Origin: Succinivibrionaceae bacterium UBA3769
GTDB lineage: Bacteria; Pseudomonadota; Gammaproteobacteria; Enterobacterales; Succinivibrionaceae
Length of the DNA: 8,219 bases
Assembly: GCA_002372325.1 (NCBI GenBank)
Contig: DFFT01000110.1
Location: forward strand, 1 to 8,219
Direction: 5' to 3'
The notes beneath the pieces are model-generated. The model did not search any database. It worked only from the letters and a program-made list of their open reading frames with translations, and had not been told where the DNA came from. Position numbers and translations under genes: made by a program. Of this stretch, positions 1 to 5,279 are shown piece after piece (position 1 is the first letter of the stretch; each line of letters starts with the position of its first letter).

Positions 1-18
1 TAAATAGTTTTCAAAGGT

Positions 19-53
19 AAAAAAAACGTTCAAGACTTATGTGAATTGAACGT
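19..53 (-). terminator. Candidate intrinsic terminator, minus strand
   Basis: A perfect 8-bp inverted repeat, ACGTTCAA at 26-33 and TTGAACGT at 46-53, encloses a 12-nt loop. Bases 19-26 on the plus strand are an unbroken run of eight A, so a minus-strand transcript would read stem-loop then U-tract. It lies 15 bases beyond the stop codon (69-71) of the doubtful minus-strand ORF 69-344. The stem is AT-rich and therefore weak. It could also be a chance palindrome. Confidence 0.45.
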
Positions 54-68
54 ATCGCTCATTGAATC

Positions 69-344
69 TTAAGAATTACAGGGATCAGTTGCGGAACAAA
101 GGACGTGGTGATAAATGTGCTTCCCCGGGACGTCAGGTGAGGCTGGGTCCGCTTTTATTCCTTTAGTATTTCTTCTCTGTCCCGGTACGGCGCTCTTCTT
201 TTTCTGTCCCTGCGCTTTTCTTTCCTGCCGCCGTCCGGCTTCTTCTTCCCGCGGCTGGGCTTTCTGGCGGTTTTCGGCGGCCTGACCTCTGCCGGGGCTG
301 CTCCTTCCTGACATTCCGGAAACAGAGTCGCGGACTCTTTTCAC
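69..344 (-). CDS. Doubtful small basic protein or non-coding transcript
   Basis: I do not recognise this product. The frame runs from a GTG at 344 (or an internal ATG at 314) to TAA at 69-71 and would encode 91 or 81 residues. The protein would be very rich in Arg, Lys, Gln, Glu and Gly, with no visible domain, signal peptide or membrane segment. No Shine-Dalgarno precedes either start, which argues against translation. In favour of a transcription unit, a perfect TATAAT lies on the minus strand at 378-373 and a hairpin with a U-tract follows the stop at 53-19. A second minus frame (163-573) overlaps the same purine-rich stretch, so the open frames may be compositional. The unit might be a small RNA, the tail of a decayed gene, or nothing. 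Confidence 0.2.
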   Translation of the reverse strand: MKRVRDSVSGMSGRSSPGRGQAAENRQKAQPREEEAGRRQERKAQGQKKKSAVPGQRRNTKGIKADPASPDVPGKHIYHHVLCSATDPCNS

Positions 345-372
345 AATTTGTAATAACTTTTATGAAATTGTC

Positions 373-378
373 ATTATA
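373..378 (-). promoter_or_regulatory. Possible minus-strand -10 box
   Basis: The minus strand reads TATAAT here, a perfect sigma-70 -10 hexamer. No convincing -35 is seen at 16-18 bp spacing (AGTATA at 17 bp). Transcription would start near 366 and run towards the hairpin at 53-19, giving an RNA of about 350 nt. The region is AT-rich, so a single -10 match is weak evidence. Confidence 0.25.
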
Positions 379-419
379 TTTCGGCAGTTTTTGACTATAC
401 TTAAAGTGTGAATTGAAAG

Positions 420-452
420 AAAACACAGATTTCAGCGAGTTATCTGTGTTTT
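420..452 (+). promoter_or_regulatory. 11-bp inverted repeat upstream of the Pro/His/Cys-rich gene
   Basis: Bases 420-430 (AAAACACAGAT) pair perfectly with 442-452 (ATCTGTGTTTT) around an 11-nt loop. The right arm ends in TTTT and one more T follows. A TTGACT at 391-396 resembles a -35 box, but no good -10 follows at 16-18 bp. Depending on the transcription start, this could be a leader hairpin, a regulator-binding palindrome or a weak terminator of upstream transcription. The sequence alone cannot decide. Confidence 0.45.
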
Positions 453-496
453 TAAGGTAAAACGGGATAAACCTGAATACTTTAAAGGTGACCAAA

Positions 497-820
497 ATGA
501 ACAGATTCGCCAAACTGATGGCAGCGGTTATCGGAGCAGCAGCTCTTTCCTTTGCCGCTTCCGGGGCTGCCATGGCCGCTCCGCCGCCGCCTCCTCATCA
601 TCATCACCATTGTCCTCCGGGGCATTACTGCCCGCCGCCGTGTCCGCCGGGAGCCTGGAGGCATGATCGCCGGTGTCCGCCGCCGCCGCCTCCTCCTCCT
701 GCCCGCCATCACCGGCCGCACTGTCCGCCGGGAGCCTGGAAGTATGATCGCCGGTGTCCGCCGCCGCCTCCTCCGGGACCGAGACTGCCTCCGCCGCCGC
801 ATCACCACCATCATTACTGA
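497..820 (+). CDS. Secreted Pro/His/Cys-rich small protein
   Basis: This encodes 107 residues of unknown family. Residues 1-27 form a clear Sec signal peptide: basic start MNRFAK, a hydrophobic Ala-rich core, and cleavage after GAAMA. The predicted mature chain of 80 residues contains about 34 Pro, 15 His and 6 Cys. It has five-His runs at both ends, poly-Pro tracts of up to eight, and two copies of CPPGAW-(R/K)-(H/Y)-DRRC. Such a chain should be unstructured and extracytoplasmic, and His/Cys content suggests metal binding, which is inference only. ATG 497 is chosen because AAAGGTG lies 6-7 bases upstream; an in-frame GTG at 488 sits inside that site. A strong terminator follows at 864-890, so the gene is probably monocistronic. 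Minus-strand frames over it are products of the repeats. Confidence 0.8.
   Translation: MNRFAKLMAAVIGAAALSFAASGAAMAAPPPPPHHHHHCPPGHYCPPPCPPGAWRHDRRCPPPPPPPPARHHRPHCPPGAWKYDRRCPPPPPPGPRLPPPPHHHHHY
641..766 (+). repeat. Internal 81-bp-period direct repeat in the Pro/His/Cys-rich gene
   Basis: The 45 bases at 641-685 recur at 722-766 with two substitutions, changing Arg-His to Lys-Tyr. Each copy encodes CPPGAW-x-x-DRRCPP. The period is 81 bp, exactly 27 codons, so the frame is kept. The flanks are low-complexity CCG/CCT proline codons, which favour slippage and unequal recombination. Confidence 0.85.
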
Positions 821-863
821 TGATGGTAAGCGGTTTCTGAGCAGCATGCCGCATTTGAAAACA

Positions 864-890
864 GGGGCTGAGCAATCAGCCTCTTTTTTT
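864..890 (+). terminator. Strong intrinsic terminator, possibly bidirectional
   Basis: An 8-bp stem, GGGGCTGA (864-871) with TCAGCCTC (876-883) including one G-U pair, closes a GCAA tetraloop of the stable GNRA class. Seven T follow at 884-890. It ends the gene at 497-820. On the minus strand the same hairpin is followed by TGTTTTC and lies 40 bases past the pdxR stop, so it may also serve pdxR. Confidence 0.9.
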
Positions 891-896
891 GTCACT

Positions 897-962
897 GCCG
901 GGAGCGATTTATGTAACAGCCGGGAGCGATTTATGTAGCAGCCGGGAGTGATTCCGGCGCGG
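897..962. repeat. 22-bp tandem repeat across the pdxR stop codon
   Basis: Units start at 897, 919 and 941, each with GCCGGGAG. The first two are near-identical over 22 bp (GCCGGGAGCGATTTATGTA followed by ACA or GCA). The third matches over its first 13 bases with one change and then diverges. The pdxR stop (TTA on the plus strand, 931-933) lies in the middle unit, and the first unit carries an equivalent TTA at 909-911. Confidence 0.85.
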
Positions 963-2379
963 GATTTCCTGAACCGGACTTACCCCCGGCCACGGCGGCG
1001 ATTTCCCGGAATGCCTGCTCCGCTTTGACGGGATCCAGGCTGGAATAGTTAATGAGGAGGCAATGCTCCGGAGCCTGATCTCCGGGCACATGATATTCCG
1101 ACAGGGTTTTAACCAGGATTTTCCGTTCCCGGAGCCGCTCTTTGAGCTCCCGGTCGGGGATATCAGCGCGGAGCTCCAAAAGAAAGTGGAGTCCGGCCCG
1201 GTTTTCATGAACCCGGGAGATGGTCCCCAGTCCGGAGGCGTCAATAGCCTTAAGAATGCTCTCCCGCTTCCTGGTGTAGTAAAGCCTCATTTTGTTGATA
1301 TGCTTCTCCAGAAAGCCCTGATTGATGAATTCCGCCAGAGCCAGCTGCTCGAAGGTGGAGACGGTGCAGGAGTAGAAGGAAAGCTTCCGGTAGAAGAGAT
1401 CCGCAAGGTCAGGGGGCAGCGCCATATAGCTGATTCTGATGGTGGGGGTCAGGGTTTTGGCGAAGGTGTTCAGGTAGATCACCCGGCCGGCCCCGTCCGA
1501 GCCGAACAGGGTGGGCAGGGGGAGTCCGGTAACCCGGAATTCGCTGTCATAGTCATCCTCGATAATATAGCGGCCTTCCCTTTTCAGGCTCCAGGACAGC
1601 ATCTCGAAACGGCGTCCGGCCGGCATGGTGATCCCCGTCGGAAAATGATGGTTCGGGGTGATGTGGGCGATTTCCGCGCCGGACTCCTCCAGCTCGGAAA
1701 CCCGGATCCCGTCGCTGTCCATGGAAATCGGGAGAATGCGGACGTCATTGCTCCGGTAGATGCTCATGAGCTTCGGGTAGCCGGGGTTTTCAGTAGCGTA
1801 GAGGCGATCCCGGCCCAGAAGCTGAATAATGAGGCTGTAAAGATATTCGGTGCCGGCCCCGATAATGATTTGATCGGGATCCGCCAGAAGCCCCCGGAAG
1901 GAGCTCAGGTGCCGGGAAATGGCCTTGCGGAGTTCGGGAAGCCCCCCGGTCACCGGGATCTCCATGAGCCTTGCGGGGTTTTCCGTAAGGGCCTTACGGG
2001 TCATCCGGGCCCAGGCGGCAAAGGGAAACAGTCCGGGATCCGCATTATTGCCGGAAATGCTGATAAAGTCCCGGGGCTCCGGAGCGGGGAGGGCGATATC
2101 CAGGGAGACTGCGGTTTTCCGGGGGGAGATCCTTTTTCCGGCTGCTGCCGCGGCGTAGTAGCCCCGGCGGGGCTCGGCCCGGGCATACCCTTCGCAGAGG
2201 AGCTGCTCATAGGCGGACTGCGCGGTAATGACGCTGATGCCGTAATTCCGGGCCAGAGCTCTTTTGGAGGGGAGCCGGGTACCGGGCGGGATGGCTCCGG
2301 AAATAATGTCGTCTCTGATTTTTCGGTACAGGAATTCGTAAAGAGACCCCGCGGCCTCGGCGAGATTGTAGGTGAGCAT
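931..2379 (-). CDS. pdxR: MocR-type PLP-dependent transcriptional regulator PdxR
   Basis: This encodes 482 residues, a normal MocR length. Residues about 11-77 are a GntR-type winged helix (LPSKRALARNYGISVITAQ followed by the wing GYARAEPRRGYY). A linker leads to an aminotransferase fold-type I domain at about 105-465. Hallmarks are TPNHHFPTG (241-249), EDDYDSEF (274-281) and NTFAKTLTPTIR (304-315). K308 is the expected PLP Schiff-base lysine, with D275 and Y277 as ring-binding residues; the Y-to-K spacing of 31 matches GabR. The substrate-carboxylate Arg of true aminotransferases is not obvious in LLINYSS near 441-447, consistent with a sensor rather than an enzyme, though that alignment is unsure. 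ATG 2379 follows GGAGG with 5-base spacing. Its divergent position next to pdxST indicates a PLP-responsive regulator of that operon, probably also autoregulating. Confidence 0.9.
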   Translation of the reverse strand: MLTYNLAEAAGSLYEFLYRKIRDDIISGAIPPGTRLPSKRALARNYGISVITAQSAYEQLLCEGYARAEPRRGYYAAAAAGKRISPRKTAVSLDIALPAPEPRDFISISGNNADPGLFPFAAWARMTRKALTENPARLMEIPVTGGLPELRKAISRHLSSFRGLLADPDQIIIGAGTEYLYSLIIQLLGRDRLYATENPGYPKLMSIYRSNDVRILPISMDSDGIRVSELEESGAEIAHITPNHHFPTGITMPAGRRFEMLSWSLKREGRYIIEDDYDSEFRVTGLPLPTLFGSDGAGRVIYLNTFAKTLTPTIRISYMALPPDLADLFYRKLSFYSCTVSTFEQLALAEFINQGFLEKHINKMRLYYTRKRESILKAIDASGLGTISRVHENRAGLHFLLELRADIPDRELKERLRERKILVKTLSEYHVPGDQAPEHCLLINYSSLDPVKAEQAFREIAAVAGGKSGSGNPAPESLPAAT

Positions 2380-2474
2380 GATATCCTCCGGGGATTGGTC
2401 TCAGGCCGGATGGGCTTCGTATCCCTGACTTTGCCGCCTGTTCCTGACCTTTTCCTTCCCTGACTGTTTTCTCC

Positions 2475-2493
2475 GTTATTCTACCCGTTATTC
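2475..2493. promoter_or_regulatory. Candidate PdxR operator and pdxR -10 region
   Basis: Two direct GTTATTC repeats start at 2475 and 2487, 12 bp apart. Read on the minus strand, TAGAAT at 2483-2478 is a five-of-six -10 match for pdxR. It overlaps the first repeat, so a protein bound here would block pdxR transcription. The -35 at 17 bp (CTGGAG) is poor. The PdxR-operator role is inferred from position and from matching repeats on the pdxS side. Confidence 0.4.
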
Positions 2494-2535
2494 GTTTTCG
2501 CTCCAGAGGTTTTCAAAAGCATCGCTCCCGGGCAT

Positions 2536-2635
2536 GGTTTTCCGGAAGGGGCTGGTATGGTCATCCTAAAGGGCATCTGGTCTTAAGCGCATTATCAGTG
2601 CCGGCGCGGTTTTCCGATTATTGCTCGGTTTTCCG
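2536..2635. repeat. Three GGTTTTCCG direct repeats
   Basis: GGTTTTCCG occurs at 2536-2544, 2608-2616 and 2627-2635. The last two extend to CGGTTTTCCG and are spaced 19 bp, close to two helical turns. They could be regulator half-sites. GGTTTTCCGG also occurs inside pdxR (near 2114), which lowers the specificity of the motif. Confidence 0.4.
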
Positions 2636-2705
2636 CCGCGATCCCGCCCTTTGCCTCTCCCTGAGGGCTTCAGGGCGGAGCGGAAGGACGGGGCAGATCT
2701 GGCAT

Positions 2706-2741
2706 TATAAAAAATGTTATTTCTGGTTATTTATGTAATAT
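2706..2741 (+). promoter_or_regulatory. Candidate pdxS promoter with GTTATTT direct repeats
   Basis: TATAAA at 2706-2711 is a five-of-six -10 match lacking a recognisable -35. TAATAT at 2736-2741 is a weaker alternative. Between them GTTATTT occurs at 2716-2722 and 2726-2732, spaced 10 bp, one helical turn. The absence of a good -35 suits an activator-dependent promoter. Which -10 is used cannot be told from sequence. Confidence 0.4.
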
Positions 2742-2823
2742 CAGACAGGGCCTATCATTAAGGCGTTTTCCAAAGGATTTCCGGGAAGATGACCCCGGAG
2801 CGGATTATTAAGGAGAAGGCAAA

Positions 2824-3756
2824 ATGACAGAAGCTGCAGAAAATACAGCAGTAACAGCAAATACTGAAGAGACGGCAAAGGCAGCCAAGACCCAGGCGGA
2901 TCTTAATCGCGGACTTGCCGAAATGCTCAAGGGCGGGGTGATCATGGATGTTACCACTCCGGAGCAGGCCCGCATTGCCGAAGAGGCCGGAGCCTGCGCC
3001 GTAATGGCTCTGGAGCGCATTCCGGCGGATATCCGGGCTGCGGGCGGGGTGTCCCGCATGAGCGATCCCGCCATGATTCGCGGCATTCAGGATGCGGTAT
3101 CCATTCCGGTAATGGCCAAGTGCCGCATCGGACACTTCGCTGAGGCTCAGATCCTGGAGGCGGCGGACATCGATTACATTGACGAATCCGAGGTGCTGTC
3201 CCCGGCCGATGATGTTTATCACATCAATAAGCATGACTTTAAGGCGCCCTTTGTGTGCGGCGCCCGGGATCTGGGGGAGGCGCTCCGCCGGATCGCCGAG
3301 GGAGCCTCCATGATCAGAACCAAGGGCGAGCCCGGCACCGGAGATGTGATTCAGGCGGTGCGGCATCTTCGGAAAATCACCTCCGAGATCCGCCGGGTGA
3401 CCACCCTTGACGAAGACGAGCTTTTCGAGGAGGCCAAGAGATTCGGAGTTTCTCTGGATCTCCTTAAAGAGGTGCGGCAGAAGGGCCGGCTCCCGGTGGT
3501 GAATTTCGGGGCCGGGGGCGTGGCCACTCCCGCGGATGCCGCTCTTTTGATGCAGCTTGGAGCCGACGGGGTATTTGTGGGCTCCGGCATTTTTAAGTCC
3601 GGGGATCCCGCAAAGAGAGCCTGGGCCATTGTGCAGGCGGTAACCAATTATCAGAATCCCGCGGCGCTTTTGGAGATCTCCCGGAACCTGGGGGAGGCCA
3701 TGGTGGGCATCAACGAGCAGGAAATCAAGCTGATTATGGAGGAACGGGGCAAGTAG
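2824..3756 (+). CDS. pdxS: PLP synthase, lyase subunit PdxS
   Basis: PdxS forms PLP from a pentose 5-phosphate, glyceraldehyde 3-phosphate and ammonia in the DXP-independent pathway, as a dodecameric (beta/alpha)8 barrel in the cytoplasm. The protein has 310 residues and every family landmark: VIMDVTTPEQA with D42, MAKCRIGH with Schiff-base lysine K99, IRTKGEPGTG with second lysine K167, and the phosphate-binding NFGAGGVATPADAALLMQLGADGVFVGSGIF (228-257 region). These residues are offset by 18 from Bacillus subtilis D24, K81 and K149. The offset reflects a charged, Ala/Thr/Glu-rich N-terminal extension of about 18-20 residues. ATG 2824 follows AAGGAG with 8-base spacing, so the extension appears genuine. 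pdxT follows 112 bases downstream on the same strand. Confidence 0.97.
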   Translation: MTEAAENTAVTANTEETAKAAKTQADLNRGLAEMLKGGVIMDVTTPEQARIAEEAGACAVMALERIPADIRAAGGVSRMSDPAMIRGIQDAVSIPVMAKCRIGHFAEAQILEAADIDYIDESEVLSPADDVYHINKHDFKAPFVCGARDLGEALRRIAEGASMIRTKGEPGTGDVIQAVRHLRKITSEIRRVTTLDEDELFEEAKRFGVSLDLLKEVRQKGRLPVVNFGAGGVATPADAALLMQLGADGVFVGSGIFKSGDPAKRAWAIVQAVTNYQNPAALLEISRNLGEAMVGINEQEIKLIMEERGK

Positions 3757-3761
3757 GCCGT

Positions 3762-3787
3762 TCTCCCGGCCGCAGGCGGCCGGGGGA
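3762..3787 (+). promoter_or_regulatory. GC-rich hairpin between pdxS and pdxT
   Basis: Bases 3762-3773 pair with 3776-3787; the core is CCCGGCC/GGCCGGG with a GCAGGC turn, and one G-U occurs in the outer stem. It begins 6 bases after the pdxS stop. No T-tract follows, so it is not a typical intrinsic terminator. An mRNA 3'-end stabiliser or partial attenuator that sets the PdxS:PdxT ratio is plausible. Confidence 0.55.
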
Positions 3788-3820
3788 TCCGGGCATTGCC
3801 TGAGAAGCGGACACCGATGT

Positions 3821-3837
3821 GCAATTATTGCGCAATT
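3821..3837. promoter_or_regulatory. ATTGCGCAAT palindrome before pdxT
   Basis: A perfect 10-bp palindrome ATTGCGCAAT occupies 3827-3836. Overlapping it, GCAATT occurs at 3821-3826 and 3832-3837, so there are three GCAAT/ATTGC half-sites in 17 bases. It ends 16 bases before the pdxT Shine-Dalgarno. A protein-binding or RNA-structural role is possible but unproven. Confidence 0.3.
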
Positions 3838-3868
3838 TCTGTTAGAACCTATCAAGGAGGATCACAGC

Positions 3869-4456
3869 ATGATAGCGGGAGCTCTGGCCCTGCAGGGGGC
3901 CTTCAGGGAACATCTTAAAATATTTGCAGAACTGGGGGCGGAAACCCGGGAGGTACGGCGGCGGGAGGATCTGGAGGGGCTGGACGCTCTGGCTCTTCCC
4001 GGGGGCGAGAGCACGGCGCAGGGCAAGCTCCTCCGGGATCTGGGGCTTCTGGAGCCGCTCCGGGAGCTTATTCTGGCCGGACTTCCGGTGCTGGGAACCT
4101 GCGCCGGTCTTATTTTGCTGGCCCGGGAAATCGGGGAAAACGGCGAACGGCATCTCGGGACTCTTCCGGTGCGGGTACAGCGCAATATCTACGGCCGTCA
4201 GTCCGGCAGCTTTGTCTGCGAGGGGCGGGCAGGATCCTGCGAGAGCTTTCGGCAGGTCTATATCAGAGCTCCCGGCATTACGGAGCTTCTGGATCCGAAA
4301 ACGGAGATCCTGGCGGAAGCCCGGGGCGGCATTACCGGGGTGCGTTACCGGAACCAGTTCGCCTTTGCCTTTCATCCGGAGCTTGCCGGGGAGACGGGGC
4401 TCCATGAGCTTTTTCTGCGTTCCGTCCGCGCTCCTGTCGTGAGGAGGGCGGCATAA
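3869..4456 (+). CDS. pdxT: PLP synthase, glutaminase subunit PdxT
   Basis: This class I glutamine amidotransferase hydrolyses glutamine and channels ammonia into PdxS; the active complex is a 12+12 assembly in the cytoplasm. Length is 195 residues, usual for the family. Visible motifs are ALALQGAFREH (5-15), PGGEST (44-49), the nucleophile elbow GTCAG with C78, the RNIYGRQ signature (105-111), and FHPEL with H169 and E171 completing the Cys-His-Glu triad. ATG 3869 follows AAGGAGG with 8-base spacing, the best ribosome site in the window. It lies 112 bases after pdxS with a hairpin between them, probably in one operon. No clear terminator follows it. The C-terminus is slightly Arg-rich. Confidence 0.96.
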   Translation: MIAGALALQGAFREHLKIFAELGAETREVRRREDLEGLDALALPGGESTAQGKLLRDLGLLEPLRELILAGLPVLGTCAGLILLAREIGENGERHLGTLPVRVQRNIYGRQSGSFVCEGRAGSCESFRQVYIRAPGITELLDPKTEILAEARGGITGVRYRNQFAFAFHPELAGETGLHELFLRSVRAPVVRRAA

Positions 4457-4503
4457 CAGATCTTTTTTATCTCCCTTTTTACGGCGCCTGACCGCCCCGG
4501 GAT

Positions 4504-4533
4504 TTTACGGAACGCTTTTACCGGGAGTATAAT
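4504..4533 (+). promoter_or_regulatory. Promoter of the lipoprotein gene
   Basis: TTTACG (4504-4509, four of six) lies 18 bp before a perfect TATAAT (4528-4533). GGAG and CTCC flank the -10 as a short inverted repeat. Transcription would start near 4540, leaving a leader of about 110 nt. That leader contains a 6-bp stem-loop, AGGGCC 4584-4589 with GGCCCT 4602-4607. Confidence 0.55.
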
Positions 4534-4650
4534 CTCCTGAAGAGACCCGGCATGCGGCGCGGCTCCCAGGCAGCTGAATTTTCAGGGCCGGCTGCCCCAG
4601 AGGCCCTCCGGGAGACAGATAAACATAAGGTTAGAGTGAGAAGGGATTCT

Positions 4651-5196
4651 ATGCGGCATTCAGGAAAGATTATTTCAGGCGCTGTTATGACTATTTTACT
4701 TGCGGGATTACCCCTTTCCGGCTGCTCGGGCACCGCGGAACCGGAGATGCTGGATTACAGCGGCGGAGCCGCTGTGGGCATGCCCAACCCCTTCACTTCC
4801 TATCAGTCGGTGGCGGAAGGGGAGAACGTCGTGGGATTTACGGTAAACAAGAACTTTGTTCCCCCTGCTTCATGGCAGGGCCGGGCTCCTTTGGTGCAGG
4901 TTCTGGACTCCTATCCTGACCGGAAGAAAATGCTGCAGCTTATTTACGTGGATGGGGAAAAGCGCAATCTTTACGTCCGCTATTCCAAGCAGTTTACCTC
5001 TCGGGAGATGAACGGCGACTACAACGAATATCCGGTGGAAAAGGACATCCCATTTAACGGCGACACCGCTCATATCCGGGGCAGCAAGGAAGGCTTCTTC
5101 ACGGCCGAGTTCAGCTGCCGGGGGATTTCGATAACGGTGCTCTCGGATCTCCCGCTGCAGGGCAAGGATATTGCCGGGATCTGCTCCGGAATGTAG
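4651..5196 (+). CDS. Putative lipoprotein, DUF4367-like
   Basis: This encodes 181 residues. The N-terminus MRHSGKIISGAVMTILLAG followed by LPLSGC is a lipoprotein signal peptide with lipobox Cys at residue 25. Ser follows the Cys rather than Asp, which in a Gram-negative would favour the outer membrane. The body has MPNPFTSYQSVAEGENVVGF, then LQLIYVDGEKRNLYVRYSKQ, GDYNEYPVEKDIPFNGDTAHIRG and a closing ISITVLSDLPLQGKDIAGI. This order resembles DUF4367-type domains, assigned from memory of the pattern only, and no function is known to me. ATG 4651 is chosen over an in-frame ATG at 4552 because it has GAAGG 6 bases upstream and starts the signal peptide directly; the upstream start has no ribosome site. 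It has its own promoter and terminator, so it is probably independent of pdxST. Confidence 0.8.
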   Translation: MRHSGKIISGAVMTILLAGLPLSGCSGTAEPEMLDYSGGAAVGMPNPFTSYQSVAEGENVVGFTVNKNFVPPASWQGRAPLVQVLDSYPDRKKMLQLIYVDGEKRNLYVRYSKQFTSREMNGDYNEYPVEKDIPFNGDTAHIRGSKEGFFTAEFSCRGISITVLSDLPLQGKDIAGICSGM

Positions 5197-5221
5197 TGTT
5201 TTCCTGTTCTTAAAGACCGTC

Positions 5222-5247
5222 GGCGCCAGAGGTTCCGGCGTTTTTTT
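5222..5247 (+). terminator. Intrinsic terminator of the lipoprotein gene
   Basis: CGCC (5224-5227) pairs with GGCG (5237-5240). After one A-C mismatch, GA pairs with TC around a GGT loop. Seven T follow at 5241-5247. It sits 28 bases after the stop of the lipoprotein gene. A second GC palindrome, GGCGGCCGCC (5262-5271), is followed by eight T (5273-5280) and may act as a back-up. Confidence 0.75.
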
Positions 5248-5279
5248 ATTTTCGGATTCCGGGCGGCCGCCGTTTTTTT

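Larger units (their letters stand above)
2380..2823. other. Divergent pdxR/pdxS intergenic regulatory region
   Basis: These 444 bases hold no gene I can support. On the pdxR side are its Shine-Dalgarno (GGAGG, minus strand 2389-2385), three CCTGAC-containing repeats (2422-2430, 2441-2449, 2457-2465), and paired GTTATTC repeats (2475-2493) over a TAGAAT -10 candidate. The middle has three copies of GGTTTTCCG and a GC-rich inverted repeat (CCGCCCT 2644-2650 with AGGGCGG 2672-2678). The pdxS side has TATAAA at 2706-2711, paired GTTATTT at 2716-2732, and AAGGAG at 2810-2815. The length and repeat content suit divergent MocR-type control. Confidence 0.7.

Noticed and set aside
163..573. 136-residue minus-strand open frame
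   Set aside because: It is antisense to the signal peptide of the 497-820 gene and crosses the AT-rich upstream region. There is no ribosome site, and its basic tail is a by-product of the purine-rich stretch.
482..938. Several long open frames in other frames over the Pro/His/Cys-rich gene
   Set aside because: They arise from the CCG/CCT/CAT repeats and give Arg-rich, His-poor low-complexity products. Only the 497-820 frame has a signal peptide, ribosome site and terminator.
1063..2463. 466-residue plus-strand open frame opposite pdxR
   Set aside because: It is the shadow of a high-GC gene. The minus-strand frame has all MocR motifs and the plus frame has none.
4552..4650. Upstream in-frame ATG extending the lipoprotein by 33 residues
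   Set aside because: There is no ribosome site before it, and it would bury the lipoprotein signal peptide behind a charged leader. It also lies just after a predicted transcription start.
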